Below are positions 8,117 to 17,270 of a DNA stretch of 64,000 nucleotides, one piece after another (position 1 is the stretch's first letter; each line of letters opens with the position of its first letter). A program made the position numbers and the translations under genes. Location of the stretch: positions 1-64,000 of the forward strand of contig CAWDMN010000059.1 in assembly GCA_963803155.1 (NCBI GenBank), in the 5' to 3' direction. A model generated the notes under the pieces. It did not search any database and was not told the origin of the DNA. It was given only the letters and a program-made list of their open reading frames with translations. Source of the DNA: CAWDMN01 sp963803155. GTDB lineage: Bacteria > Acidobacteriota > Terriglobia > Versatilivoradales > Versatilivoraceae.

Positions 8117-11100
8117 GTCACCCAAGAATGAAATCCCTTCTTCTCATTTGGCTGAATCGTCTCACTGGACCCTGCGCCAGGCCAAGCCCATTATCTTTGT
8201 TATTTTGGTGTTGGTAGGAGCGGGTCTCTACCTGGCTTCCAAGATCCCGGTTGCGGTCTTCCCTTCCACGGATTTCCCTCGAATCGTGGTAGCGATCGAT
8301 AATGGGGTTGCACCCATCGACCAGATGCTGGTTACCGTGGTGCGTCCCATCGAAGACGCCGTCAATAATGTGCCCGGCCTGGAGACCGTCCGCTCCATCA
8401 TCAGCCGCGGCACGGCGGAAGTCTCTTTGTTTTTTTCCTGGAAGGTGGACATGTTTCAAACGCTGGAGCTGGTGAATGCCGCCCTGGCGCGAGTCCAATC
8501 CTCCCTCCCTGCCTCAGCCAAAGTCACCACCAACCGCCTCACTTTCGCGGCTTTTCCCATCATGGGATATAGCCTGACTTCAGACAATGTTCCTCAAACC
8601 CAGCTTTGGGAGCTGGCCACTTATGAATTGAAGCCCCGCTTGAACCGGCTTAACGGCGTGGCCACGGTGGTTGTACAGGGTGGAGAAGAGCCTGAATTTG
8701 AAATCCAGCCGGATTCGGCCAAACTATTGGAGACTTCCACTTCGGTCCCGTCTGTTTTGGACGCCATCCGCCAAAGCAATCTGATTGACTCCCCGGGCCT
8801 GCTGGAAGAGAGGCACCAGCTGATTTTGGGATTAGTCAGCGGCCAGGCGCGAAATGCCGAACAGATTGGCAATATCGTGATCAAGAACTCCCCTGCCGGA
8901 ATTCCGGTCAGGATAAGGGATGTCTCGTCAGTTAGCCCATCCGTCAAACCGGTTTACACCCGTGTGACCGCGAACCAAAAGCCCGCGGTGCTGCTGAGCA
9001 TCTATCGCCAACCCGATGGGAACACGGTGCAGGTGGCAGAGGCAACCCATGCGGAAATCGAACGGATCCGCCGATCTTTGCCCCGTGGAGTTGACCTCAA
9101 ACCGTTTTATGATCAATCGGAAATCATTCTCGATTCAATCACCAGCGTACGGGACGCGATTTTGGTTGGACTAGTCCTGGCCTCCCTGATCATGGTGCTT
9201 TTCCTGCGTGATTGGGGGACTTCGCTGGTAGCAGGTCTGGTAATCCCCGCAACGATTGCCATTACCCTGGTTTTCCTGCGCCTGCTCGGGGAGAGCTTTA
9301 ACCTGATGACCTTGGGAGGACTGGCAGCTGCGGTTGGGTTAATCATTGACGATGCCATCGTTGTGGTGGAGAACATCGTGATGCACCGGGATGCCGGGCA
9401 GGGGCGCTCGGAAGCCATCCGCAGCGCCCTCCGGGAAATCCGCAATCCGTTGATTGGCTCAACAATCACCCCCATCGTGGTCTTCTTGCCGCTTATCTCC
9501 ATTGCCGGCGTGACCGGCATCTTCTTCCGCGCTTTGGCCATCACTATTGGAATTGCTTTGCTTACCTCACTCGGCTTGGCCTTAAGCTGGACGCCCACTC
9601 TCAGCCATTTTTTGATACGAATCAAGAAGCAGGCAGGCGCAGCGACTCAGGAGACCGCCAGTGCCGAACAACACCGATTCATGGGGCGTCTTGTTCAAGT
9701 TTACGCGCGCCTGCTTCGGTTTGTGCTGGAACGCCCGCTGTGGCTGGGAGCCGGCTGCCTGCTGCTGGTGGCCGGATCGATTCTCTGTTTTCAGATACTC
9801 GGATCGGATTTGCTGCCTGGTATGGATGAGGGGGGCTTCATCATCGATTATCTCATGCCAGCCGGCTCCTCCCTCGCGGAGACTGACCGGGTAATTGCCT
9901 CCGTGGATCGAATGCTGCATGAGATCCCTGAAGTGGAGAGCACCTCCCGGCGCACCGGCTTGCAGCTGGGCTTGGCCGCCGTCACGGAAGCCAATACGGG
10001 CGATATCTCCGTCAAATTGAAACGCAAACGACAGCGCAGCGCCGAGGAAGTCATGGCGGAGGCGCGCGAGAAGATCAGCGCCCGGGAGCCGATGTTGCAG
10101 GTGGAATTCATGCAATTGCTTCAGGATATGATTGGCGATCTGACCGATGTCCCACAGCCTGTTGTCATCCACCTTTTTTCGCAGGACCCTGAGCTGTTGA
10201 GGAAATGGGGGCCGAAAGTGGCCGATGCCATTAAAACCGTTCCGGGCGTCGTGGATGTGCTCAATGGGATCGACAACACGATCAGCGGCCCCGCCGTGGT
10301 GTTTCAGATCGATCCGGTGGTGGCGGCCCGTTCTGGATTCACGCCGGAAGAGGTGCAAACGAATGCCAGCGCGATCCTGCAAGGGGCTCCTGCCTCCAAT
10401 CCGGTCGTTGTGAATGACCGGGCTTATACCATCCGAGTCCGTTTCCCCCCCTCCGCCAGGACAACACTGGAAACCATGCGCCAGGCCTTGTTGATCAGCT
10501 CGAGCGGAAAAACTGCCACGCTGGGAACGCTGGCAAATCTCGAAGAGCTGCCTGGGCAGACGGAAATCCGCCGGTTGAACTTGCAGCGCAATGTCACGGT
10601 GACCGCCCGGCTGGAAGGGCTCAACCTCGGAAGTGGAATCGCCGCGGTCCAAAAAGTCATGCAGCAGTTGAATCTTCCTCCCACCATCCGCATTGCTTAT
10701 GGAGGAGCGTATGAGGAGCAGCAGCGTTCTTTTCACGATTTGATGGTGGTCTTGGTGCTGGCTGTGTTGTTGGTATTTATTGTTTTGCTTTTTGAGTTCG
10801 GAAATTTCGGGGCGCCAATCGCCATTCTCTCTTCCGCCCTTTTTTCCACCGCGGGCGTTTTTCTGGCTTTGCTGGTGACCCGCACCACTTTCAATATCTC
10901 CTCTTTTATGGGGCTGATCATGGTGATTGGCATCGTAGCCAAGAACGGGATCCTGCTGCTGGATGCTGACCAAAAATATCAATCAGCCGGCCATCCCCGG
11001 GAAGAGGCCATGATCTTGGCCGGAGAACGCCGGATCCGGCCCATCCTGATGACCGCTCTGGCCACCATGGCAGGAATGATCCCACTGGCATTTGCCTGGG

Positions 11101-11255
11101 GAGCCGGTTCCCAAATGCTGCAACCCTTGGCAATCGCGGTGATCGGGGGGATCCTGGCCTCCATGTTTTTGTCGTTGATTCTGACCCCGGCCGTTCATTA
11201 CTTTATCAGCCAACGGCGGAGCGGGCACTCCGCGCGAGCTCTCGATGTGAGCTAG
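8109..11255 (+). CDS. RND efflux pump, inner membrane permease
   Basis: Proton-driven trimeric efflux pump of the AcrB/MdtB-like RND superfamily, 1048 residues, a normal length. It overlaps the adaptor gene by 8 bases. Transmembrane segment 1 (PIIFVILVLVGAGLYLASKI) and the periplasmic PN1 region (FPSTDFPRIVVAIDNGVAPI) open the protein. The proton relay looks intact: TM4 carries two acidic residues in 'AAAVGLIIDDAIVVVENI', and TM10 carries the Lys in 'GIVAKNGILLLDADQ'. The second repeat begins near residue 540 (RPLWLGAGCLLLVAGSILC). The double Asp fits multidrug-type rather than heavy-metal pumps, but the substrate is unknown. No local regulator gene is visible. Confidence 0.93.
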   Translation: MSESPKNEIPSSHLAESSHWTLRQAKPIIFVILVLVGAGLYLASKIPVAVFPSTDFPRIVVAIDNGVAPIDQMLVTVVRPIEDAVNNVPGLETVRSIISRGTAEVSLFFSWKVDMFQTLELVNAALARVQSSLPASAKVTTNRLTFAAFPIMGYSLTSDNVPQTQLWELATYELKPRLNRLNGVATVVVQGGEEPEFEIQPDSAKLLETSTSVPSVLDAIRQSNLIDSPGLLEERHQLILGLVSGQARNAEQIGNIVIKNSPAGIPVRIRDVSSVSPSVKPVYTRVTANQKPAVLLSIYRQPDGNTVQVAEATHAEIERIRRSLPRGVDLKPFYDQSEIILDSITSVRDAILVGLVLASLIMVLFLRDWGTSLVAGLVIPATIAITLVFLRLLGESFNLMTLGGLAAAVGLIIDDAIVVVENIVMHRDAGQGRSEAIRSALREIRNPLIGSTITPIVVFLPLISIAGVTGIFFRALAITIGIALLTSLGLALSWTPTLSHFLIRIKKQAGAATQETASAEQHRFMGRLVQVYARLLRFVLERPLWLGAGCLLLVAGSILCFQILGSDLLPGMDEGGFIIDYLMPAGSSLAETDRVIASVDRMLHEIPEVESTSRRTGLQLGLAAVTEANTGDISVKLKRKRQRSAEEVMAEAREKISAREPMLQVEFMQLLQDMIGDLTDVPQPVVIHLFSQDPELLRKWGPKVADAIKTVPGVVDVLNGIDNTISGPAVVFQIDPVVAARSGFTPEEVQTNASAILQGAPASNPVVVNDRAYTIRVRFPPSARTTLETMRQALLISSSGKTATLGTLANLEELPGQTEIRRLNLQRNVTVTARLEGLNLGSGIAAVQKVMQQLNLPPTIRIAYGGAYEEQQRSFHDLMVVLVLAVLLVFIVLLFEFGNFGAPIAILSSALFSTAGVFLALLVTRTTFNISSFMGLIMVIGIVAKNGILLLDADQKYQSAGHPREEAMILAGERRIRPILMTALATMAGMIPLAFAWGAGSQMLQPLAIAVIGGILASMFLSLILTPAVHYFISQRRSGHSARALDVS

Positions 11256-11364
11256 CATGGCAAAGCAACATGAGACGCGTGACTTCGTCACACGCGCCTT
11301 ATGAGCGGCAGCATCAGAATTGTTCCTCATCGACTGCTTGGTATGAATTCTCAGAGGAGCCGCT

Positions 11365-11460
11365 CATGTTAGCGTGGCTGGCTCAACAAGACAATGAAAA
11401 TTTCCAGACCTCACAGGTCTTGGAGACCTGTGAGGTCTCTGGCACCGGGATTTTCTAGGG
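11365..11460 (+). repeat. Long palindromic repeat unit (copy C)
   Basis: The unit has a head (CATG, small imperfect hairpin, GGCTCAACAAGACAATGAAAAT), a long near-perfect palindrome (CAGACCTCACAGGTCT facing AGACCTGTGAGGTCT), and a tail ATTTTCTAGGGAG whose ATTTTC pairs with the GAAAAT of the head. The same unit, inverted, is at 41214-41310, 30 kb away, with near-identical palindrome arms. Confidence 0.75.
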
Positions 11461-11604
11461 AGTCGTTCATGACGACTCGTCGTCTCAACAAGACAATGAA
11501 AATGTGTGATCGGGAGGGCGAGCCTCCTGGCGAGCCACCTATGAAGTATGACCTCCGCTCGGCTCGGCGGGAGCCTCGCCCTCCCACGCGGCTATTTTCT
11601 TAGG
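11461..11604 (+). repeat. Repeat unit with a different central palindrome (copy D)
   Basis: It uses the same architecture as the preceding unit: CATGACGACTCGTCGTC hairpin, TCAACAAGACAATGAAAAT, then a different long stem (GGGAGGGCGAGCCTCC pairing with GGGAGCCTCGCCCTCCC) and the tail ATTTTCTTAGGAG. The conserved head and tail with a swapped central stem suggest a modular element. The tail merges with the ribosome binding site of the following gene. Confidence 0.65.
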
Positions 11605-11612
11605 AGCTGAAT

Positions 11613-12143
11613 ATGCTGGAAATCAACCTTGATTTCATCAAGACCCAAGCCTTGAAACTTGAGGATGAGAACTGGGAATTTCGCAGCTACCTGAAATGGC
11701 GCAGCCCGAAAGATCTGGATCAGATTGCCGCCGAGTTGTACCGGGAAATTGCCGCTCAAATTGACTGTTGCAGCTGCGGAAATTGTTGCAGACAGTTGCA
11801 GCCATCGCTCAAGGATCCAGATATTGCCCGACTGGCAAAAGCAACAGGCCTGTCAAAAGATGAATTCTTGCAGCAATACGTGGAGAGAAGGACGGAAGAG
11901 CCGCCTCTGTGGTTGAAAGCCCTTCCCTGCCCCTTTCTGGAAGACAACCGATGCCGATACTACCAGGATCGCCCGAAATCTTGCGCCGACTATCCATTTT
12001 TGACCAAAAAGGGCTTGGTTTTTCGCCTGATCGGAGTCGTGGAAAACCTTAGGATTTGTCCGATTGTCTTTCATGTGAATGAAAGATTGAAACGAGTGAC
12101 CGGCTTTCGATTTAAACCGAAGGGCAATTTTTCTCGCTCCTAA
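11613..12143 (+). CDS. YkgJ-type cysteine cluster protein
   Basis: A 176-residue protein of the YkgJ/CxxCxxCC family, thought to bind zinc or an iron-sulfur centre. The key cysteine patterns are present: 'DCCSCGNCCRQLQ' near residue 50 and 'CPFLEDNRCRYYQDRPKSCA' near residue 108, the arrangement that defines the family. There is no signal peptide, so it is probably cytoplasmic. The start has TTAGGAG 7 bases upstream, contributed by the end of the repeat unit. The biochemical role of the family is not established. It is followed by the isomerase-like gene at 12250 on the same strand, separated by 106 bases that contain a possible weak terminator. Confidence 0.88.
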   Translation: MLEINLDFIKTQALKLEDENWEFRSYLKWRSPKDLDQIAAELYREIAAQIDCCSCGNCCRQLQPSLKDPDIARLAKATGLSKDEFLQQYVERRTEEPPLWLKALPCPFLEDNRCRYYQDRPKSCADYPFLTKKGLVFRLIGVVENLRICPIVFHVNERLKRVTGFRFKPKGNFSRS

Positions 12144-12163
12144 CTGCAGGATGCGAGACAATC

Positions 12164-12207
12164 CCAGGGGAGTGCCATTTTCCCCCTGGTTCTCAAGCTG
12201 TTTTTTT
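12164..12207 (+). terminator. Possible weak terminator after the Cys-cluster gene
   Basis: CCAGGGG (12164-12170) can pair with CCCCTGG (12183-12189), and a T7 run follows at 12201-12207. The T-run is 11 bases from the stem, further than usual, so the call is tentative. Confidence 0.35.
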
Positions 12208-12249
12208 ATTCAAGCCATCACCTGACATTTTGTAATTCCAGGAGCAATC

Positions 12250-13659
12250 ATGGAAATCAAGAAGACTGCTTTCGCCCTTTTTTTTGGCAATCGAGGTTTT
12301 TTCCCGGCCTCATTGATATCAGTAGCTCGTGAGGAGATGAGCCAAAGGCTCAAATCCCTGGGGCACGAAGTGCTGATGCTGGACGCCGATGCCACCCGTC
12401 ATGGTGCAGTGGAGACTGTGGCAGAAGGAGAAATTTATGCCCGCTTTCTTCAAGAGAACCGGGGCAAATATGGCGGAGTGATTCTTTGCCTCCCCAACTT
12501 TGGGGATGAAAATGGAGCCGTGGCGGCCTTGCGCCAAACCGAAGTCCCCATCTGGATCCAGGCTTATCCCGACCAATTGGAGAAAATGAGTCCGGAATGG
12601 AGGCGCGATGCGTTTTGCGGCAAATTTTCCATCATGGATGTATTTTGTCAGAATGAGTTGAAATTTACTGCACTGAAGCCCCATGTAGTGCACCCCGCGA
12701 GTTCACAATTTGCCGCCAACGTGGAATATTTCGACCGGCTCTGCCGTGTTGTCAATGGGCTCCGCCGGTTGACCGTGGGGGCCATCGGGGCGCGCACCTC
12801 CGCATTCAAGACGGTCCGGATTGATGAACAGGCGCTGCAGCGGCATGGAGTGACAATGGAGACTTTTGATCTCTCCAGCGTGATCCACCGCGTTCAAAAG
12901 TTAAGCGATGGCGATGCGACGGTGCAGGGAAAAATGGACCGGCTGCTGAATTATTGCTCATGGCAGGGAGTCCCCGACAAGTCCCGGCTTCAGCTCGCCA
13001 AACTGGGAGTGGTGCTGGATGAAATTGTCGAGGAATCCCGCCTGGACGCCGTGGCCATTCGTTGCTGGATTGAAATGCAGACACAGCTGGGCATTTCTCC
13101 CTGCGTTCTTTTGAGTGAAATGAATGACCGCGGTATAGTCTCAGCCTGTGAAGTGGATGTGGGAAATGCCGTCTGCATGGCTGCCTTGCGGCTGGCTTCC
13201 GGCGCCCCCGTGACCTGCCTGGATTGGAACAACAATTATGGAGAGGAAGAGGACAAGTGCATTCTCTTTCACTGCGGACCAGTCCCCCAATCTCTCATGA
13301 CTTCCAAGGGAGAAGTGACGGATCATGCGATCCTGGCCAACGCGGTGGGACCCGGCTGCGCCTTTGGCTGTAACACCGGGCGGATTGCCCCTATGCCCAT
13401 CACCTTTGGCAGCCTGCTTACTGAGTCGGGTAAAATCGCGGTCTACTTGGGACAAGGCCGCTTTACGGCTGATCCTATCCCCCGAGAGTTTTTTGGCTGT
13501 GCGGGAGTTGCGGAAATTCCGCGTCTTCAGGATGCGCTGCTTACCATCGGTTATGCCGGGCATCGGCATCACGTCAGCGTCACACCCGAACACGTCCTTG
13601 CCCCTGTGCATGAAGCGTTGGATAAATACCTGGGATACGACGTCAAAGTGTTAACTTAG
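12250..13659 (+). CDS. L-fucose/L-arabinose isomerase family protein
   Basis: A cytoplasmic sugar isomerase-like enzyme of 469 residues that probably interconverts an aldose and a ketose using a divalent metal. The start has CAGGAG 5 bases upstream. The N-terminal half has the Rossmann-like pattern of the family (FGNRGFFPASLISVAREEM; VGAIGARTSAFKTVRIDEQA). The C-terminal half holds the likely metal ligands: Glu in 'IRCWIEMQTQLG', acidic residues in 'ACEVDVGNAVCMAAL' and His in 'YAGHRHHVSVTPEHV'. It is shorter than true FucI (about 590) and close to the uncharacterised fucose-isomerase-like group, so the substrate is open. A strong bidirectional hairpin terminator follows at 13723. Confidence 0.82.
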   Translation: MEIKKTAFALFFGNRGFFPASLISVAREEMSQRLKSLGHEVLMLDADATRHGAVETVAEGEIYARFLQENRGKYGGVILCLPNFGDENGAVAALRQTEVPIWIQAYPDQLEKMSPEWRRDAFCGKFSIMDVFCQNELKFTALKPHVVHPASSQFAANVEYFDRLCRVVNGLRRLTVGAIGARTSAFKTVRIDEQALQRHGVTMETFDLSSVIHRVQKLSDGDATVQGKMDRLLNYCSWQGVPDKSRLQLAKLGVVLDEIVEESRLDAVAIRCWIEMQTQLGISPCVLLSEMNDRGIVSACEVDVGNAVCMAALRLASGAPVTCLDWNNNYGEEEDKCILFHCGPVPQSLMTSKGEVTDHAILANAVGPGCAFGCNTGRIAPMPITFGSLLTESGKIAVYLGQGRFTADPIPREFFGCAGVAEIPRLQDALLTIGYAGHRHHVSVTPEHVLAPVHEALDKYLGYDVKVLT

Positions 13660-13722
13660 GCATAGCCATTTTCGCTGCGCACTCGCAACTTTGTTTTGCA
13701 GCGGCCTGGTTTCAATGCTGAA

Positions 13723-13748
13723 AAACACCGGTGGTGACACCGGTGTTT
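13723..13748. terminator. Perfect 11-bp hairpin between convergent genes
   Basis: AAACACCGGTG (13723-13733), loop GTGA, CACCGGTGTTT (13738-13748). The A-rich 5' and T-rich 3' flanks let it act in both directions. It lies between the isomerase-like gene (plus) and the glycosidase gene (minus). Confidence 0.8.
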
Positions 13749-13797
13749 GAGGGAATGAGCAAAATCACTACAACCCGTCTCGGGATGCGGATTTCAG

Positions 13798-15684
13798 TCA
13801 CGAGCCACTCGCGCCAGAATTTTCTGGCAAGACTAGTTTTAATCCCCAATCATTTTGTGTGGGAAGTTTTGGAATGGCGATTCTGCCCCATCGATCTGAA
13901 GTCAAGGCGCCGCCAGGCTCAACGGGGATCCATTTCCCTTCCCGGGGATTGAACCAGTTGGCTTGGTATGACCGCAAGGGGAGCGCTCCCCGGATGTTGC
14001 CGTTGGGACAATCTTTTTCATAATAAGCCAGGAAATAGTCTTTTTTTTCTGTTCGCGCACAATAGGCCCATCCCGTATAGGCAAGAATTTCATGTGTCCG
14101 ATTTGGTGTAACCAAATTTGAATCGGGAACTAACGCCTGGTAGCGCTTCCCTTCAGAAAGAACGAATGTGGCCAGATGCTGCAGCATGTTGGCCGAATTC
14201 CATTGAAAGGCCTCCCACATCGTCGGATCGGACCCCTTCTCGATGTCCGCACCCCAGATTCCTTCCGCTCCATAGATGTATCCAGCCAATCCTCCCGAGA
14301 GGAAATTCCCATAGATGGTGGATCGGACGTAAAGGTCATCCTGAGGGCTTCCTCCCGGCGCTCCATATTGGTAAGTATAATCCCGCCGGTCCTGATATCC
14401 GGAGTAATACGATTCTCCATTGAGACCGGGCCGAAAAGGTTTTGTGTTGAAGATTTCCGTCAAATACCAGTAATGGTCGTGCTCCCGCCAATTGCCGACT
14501 TGCTGAAGCGTCAACCACCGGTTGTCGGCAAATTGCCCGAAATTGACCTGGCTGGAAAGCGAAGAGTTACAGGTGACCAGGGTTCCGAAGGGGGGGGCGC
14601 CGTACTTGTCAATCACGGAATTGGCGGCAATGTTGAAATCTTTTTCAGTCATGGCCATCCCCACCCAATCATAATGGATGGGGCTGTACAGGCAGATGTT
14701 TGCTTGATAACGGCTCCAGATGTATTGGATGTAACGGGCATAAGACTCCGGCCAGCCATGATATTTTCCCCAGGCCGCGGTAGCATCCCGGCGCATCACT
14801 TCAATACATTGAATGAAACCCTGTTGGTTCAAGTAGTCGATTTTGCGGTCCAGATACCGGAAGTAATCTGGATTGATCCGGTCGAAATCCGGGATGATTT
14901 TTTCATAGCCGGGCACTTTTCCGGGAAACTGAAAGGCGCGCCCTCCTTCGTTGTGCATGTCCTTGGCGCGCCACTTCTCACGGGGCAAACCACCCCGGAT
15001 GTCGGCCTGATTCACCCAGGCCTCTCTCAGTCCGTAATTCTGATCTTCATTAATCCAAATCTCCCAAGGTTTGCCATCATCGGCCCAGTGCGGGAAAGCG
15101 GCGATCATGAGGATACAGTTGTACCCTTGCTTTTTGCGGTAGCGAAGATAATCTTTGAACCCGGCTTCCGGACCCATGGAACGCGGCGTGTCATCGTCAT
15201 TCCATTGGAATCGGTAGGTAGGAGCGGCATACCAGGTATCCCCCAGAATCAGGCACGAAGAACCGTCGGCAAAATTCAGTGCGTGCCCATTTTCGGAGGA
15301 AATCACCATCCCGCGGCGCATTGGATTTGCAGCCTTCTCTGTCTCCGTCCATCCAGTGGCTTGAAATGAGCCCGCTTTCCCATTTAACCCGGCATCCTCT
15401 TGGTTGGAATGGCTGGTCCAGGACCATACTCCGGGTTCGGTTGCCAGAACTCGAATCTTGAAAGTATTTCCGCCATCCCAAAAACCGTAGCACCGTTTGC
15501 TGAAACCTGGACCTTTCAAATCGATCCAGACCTCCACCTCGGTATATGGATTGTTGTGAGGTTTCTGGGTGGTTAGGGTAATTTCCACCTTTTCCCAGAC
15601 ATGGACAGGCTTTTGCGTTAACTGTGCAAATCCATTCAAGCAGATAAGAATAAGCAAAAACAGGGGGGATACAGTTTTTATCAT
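13798..15684 (-). CDS. DUF5060/DUF4038 glycoside hydrolase-like protein, secreted
   Basis: A secreted protein of about 628 residues from the apiosidase-like/DUF4038 group of TIM-barrel glycosidases. The ATG at 15684 has AAGGAGAGG upstream and begins the signal peptide (MIKTVSPLFLLILICLNGFA). Residues about 20-110 form the beta-sandwich DUF5060 domain (VHVWEKVEITLTTQ; TEPGVWSWTSHSN). Residues about 115-500 form the DUF4038 barrel (NGHALNFADGSSCLILGDTW; KDYLRYRKKQGYNCILMIAA; LVTCNSSLSSQVNFG). The C-terminus looks like the collagen-binding-like sandwich often found there. It ends the minus-strand sugar-acid operon, 22 bases after uxaA. Likely role: release of a sugar or uronic-acid residue that the operon then imports and dehydrates. 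Confidence 0.85.
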   Translation of the reverse strand: MIKTVSPLFLLILICLNGFAQLTQKPVHVWEKVEITLTTQKPHNNPYTEVEVWIDLKGPGFSKRCYGFWDGGNTFKIRVLATEPGVWSWTSHSNQEDAGLNGKAGSFQATGWTETEKAANPMRRGMVISSENGHALNFADGSSCLILGDTWYAAPTYRFQWNDDDTPRSMGPEAGFKDYLRYRKKQGYNCILMIAAFPHWADDGKPWEIWINEDQNYGLREAWVNQADIRGGLPREKWRAKDMHNEGGRAFQFPGKVPGYEKIIPDFDRINPDYFRYLDRKIDYLNQQGFIQCIEVMRRDATAAWGKYHGWPESYARYIQYIWSRYQANICLYSPIHYDWVGMAMTEKDFNIAANSVIDKYGAPPFGTLVTCNSSLSSQVNFGQFADNRWLTLQQVGNWREHDHYWYLTEIFNTKPFRPGLNGESYYSGYQDRRDYTYQYGAPGGSPQDDLYVRSTIYGNFLSGGLAGYIYGAEGIWGADIEKGSDPTMWEAFQWNSANMLQHLATFVLSEGKRYQALVPDSNLVTPNRTHEILAYTGWAYCARTEKKDYFLAYYEKDCPNGNIRGALPLRSYQANWFNPREGKWIPVEPGGALTSDRWGRIAIPKLPTQNDWGLKLVLPENSGASGS

Positions 15685-15706
15685 GATGAATCCTCTCCTT
15701 GGCAAC

Positions 15707-16933
15707 CTACCTCGATAGCAGGCATGCAGGGCCAAGCGGTTCGAAGGTTTTGTAGGTCAATATGAATTCCTGATGGCCGAGTTTCTCGGATGCGGTAAGC
15801 CGACCCTTCGCTGTCTGCAGGAGGAGTTCGCCGATTTCCTGACCTACCTCATCAAGTGTGGCCGCACCTTCGAGGATCCGGCCTGCGTTGACGTCCATAT
15901 CCTCCGTCATGCGCCGATACGTCTCCGGGTTGGCGCAGACTTTGATGACTGGCGAAATGGCCGAGCCCACCACGGAACCGCGGCCTGTGGTAAACAGGAT
16001 CAGATGAGAACCGCAGGCGATCAGCTCCGCGATTTCGGCATTATCGCTGATATTGGCAAAACCGAAGCGTACTTTTCCATCCGGCACCACATCCAGCAGA
16101 TACAATCCACTCGCTAATGGTATATCCCCTGGTTTCAAAATGCCCTGGATGCGCGATGAACCGCTCTTGCTGTAAGCCCCCATGGATTTTTCCTCTTGCG
16201 TCGTCAAGCCACCATCGGCATTGCCGGGCGCAAAACTCCCGTGGCCCAGGACTTTGTAATGGTGGGCCGCTTTATTCACGCAGGCTATCAGTTCATGGGC
16301 GAGCTCCGGCCGCGCTGCTCTATCGGCCATGATCTGTTCGCAGCCGATCAGCTCACCAGTCTCTTCAAAAATGGCACGGGCATTTTGAGACACCAGCCAA
16401 TCAAACGTCCGGCCCACGGCTGGATTCGCGGTGATTCCGCTGGTTGCATCCGATCCCCCGCAAATGGTGCCGACGATTAAATTTTCGATCCCCATCTCGA
16501 CGAGGGGAACTACGGCAATTTGTTCCAGCGTGGTCTCCACCCAGCATCGCCCCTGGAGGATAGTAGGACGGGTGCCGCCAGTGTCTTGAATCACCAACGT
16601 TTCCACCGGCCTGCCCGTCTCTCGAATGCATTTTTCCAGCTCGGTCCGATTGAAACTTTCACAACCAAGCGAGATGAGCAATGCGCCCCCAACATTTGGG
16701 TGGGTGCAGAGCCGCCTCATCATCCGAAAGGCATAGGGATTCGGGAAACAGCCACCGAAGCCGATTAAGTGCACCCCGCGCTCGCGGTATGGTAGCGCAA
16801 TCTCGCGCGCGACATGATGGGCACATTCGACAAGATAGGCCACGACCAGAATGTTTCGGATCCCCTTGCCCCCATCGGGGCGGAGATAGCCGGAAAAGCG
16901 GAGATCACTGGCATTTGCAGGTTCGTTTCTCAT
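15707..16933 (-). CDS. uxaA: UxaA family hydrolyase, catalytic subunit
   Basis: The large, catalytic part of an altronate/galactarate dehydratase-type enzyme, 408 residues, which removes water from a sugar acid to give a 2-keto-3-deoxy acid. Family signatures include 'YLRPDGGKGIRNILVVAY' at the N-terminus, 'LIGFGGCFPNPYAF', 'LLISLGCESFNRTELE', 'VGTICGGSDATSGITANPAV' and 'LILFTTGRGSVVGSAISPVI'. Conserved Cys residues in these motifs are candidates for iron binding. In E. coli UxaA the SAF domain and this part are one chain; here they are two genes, separated by one base (stop 16935, start 16933). The actual substrate (altronate, galactarate or another) cannot be fixed from the sequence. Confidence 0.88.
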   Translation of the reverse strand: MRNEPANASDLRFSGYLRPDGGKGIRNILVVAYLVECAHHVAREIALPYRERGVHLIGFGGCFPNPYAFRMMRRLCTHPNVGGALLISLGCESFNRTELEKCIRETGRPVETLVIQDTGGTRPTILQGRCWVETTLEQIAVVPLVEMGIENLIVGTICGGSDATSGITANPAVGRTFDWLVSQNARAIFEETGELIGCEQIMADRAARPELAHELIACVNKAAHHYKVLGHGSFAPGNADGGLTTQEEKSMGAYSKSGSSRIQGILKPGDIPLASGLYLLDVVPDGKVRFGFANISDNAEIAELIACGSHLILFTTGRGSVVGSAISPVIKVCANPETYRRMTEDMDVNAGRILEGAATLDEVGQEIGELLLQTAKGRLTASEKLGHQEFILTYKTFEPLGPACLLSR

Positions 16934-16934
16934 A

Positions 16935-17270
16935 TCACAGGGGCTCAGGTTTTTCTTGGATTGACTTCAATTGATCGTCGCGCAACCAGGTGGGCAAATA
17001 ATCGCTCTTAAGATTATGGGTGTGGACCCAGGCGCCCAAAGCTATAGGCTGAGTGGCCGAACCAATAGAGACGCCATACTTGACGACTTTTTCGCCAGGA
17101 GCAATCCTATGGGCAGCAAGCTTGTGGCCCAACGGAAGCTGCATCGGGAGGGTCACTGGTGTGCCATTGAGCATGATTGTCTCTCCTGCCTGCAATGTCG
17201 CTGTGATCACCATCACATTGTCATCTGGCGAAAGCAGTATTAGGCGAGAATCTGTTCCCCCGGTTGTCAT
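16935..17270 (-). CDS. UxaA family hydrolyase, SAF-domain subunit
   Basis: A small 111-residue subunit with the SAF domain that forms the N-terminus of altronate/galactarate dehydratases. The pattern 'LILLSPDDNVMVITATLQAG' and 'LPLGHKLAAHRIAPGEKVVK' then 'YGVSIGSATQPIALGAWVHT' (ending 'HTHNL') is diagnostic. A GGTGGAG box precedes the ATG. It is translationally coupled to the catalytic subunit gene. The two chains should form one active dehydratase in the cytoplasm. Confidence 0.88.
   Translation of the reverse strand: MTTGGTDSRLILLSPDDNVMVITATLQAGETIMLNGTPVTLPMQLPLGHKLAAHRIAPGEKVVKYGVSIGSATQPIALGAWVHTHNLKSDYLPTWLRDDQLKSIQEKPEPL

Larger units (their letters stand above)
11256..11612. other. 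Intergenic region filled with palindromic repeats
   Basis: After the pump gene, a first inverted pair (ATGAGCGGC near 11300, GCCGCTCAT near 11360) encloses about 50 bases. It is followed by two consecutive units of the dispersed palindromic repeat (11365-11460 and 11461-11604). The short plus-strand frames here are translations of the repeats. The second unit ends right at the ribosome binding site of the gene at 11613. Confidence 0.6.

Noticed and set aside
9582..10982. Long open frame antisense to the RND pump gene (466 codons)
   Set aside because: The plus-strand frame encodes a complete RND pump; the antisense frame is His/Gln/Arg-rich without any family motif, a usual by-product of codon bias.
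14176..15369. Long open frame antisense to the DUF5060/DUF4038 gene (397 codons)
   Set aside because: No start site, no family motif, and full overlap with a recognisable secreted glycosidase.
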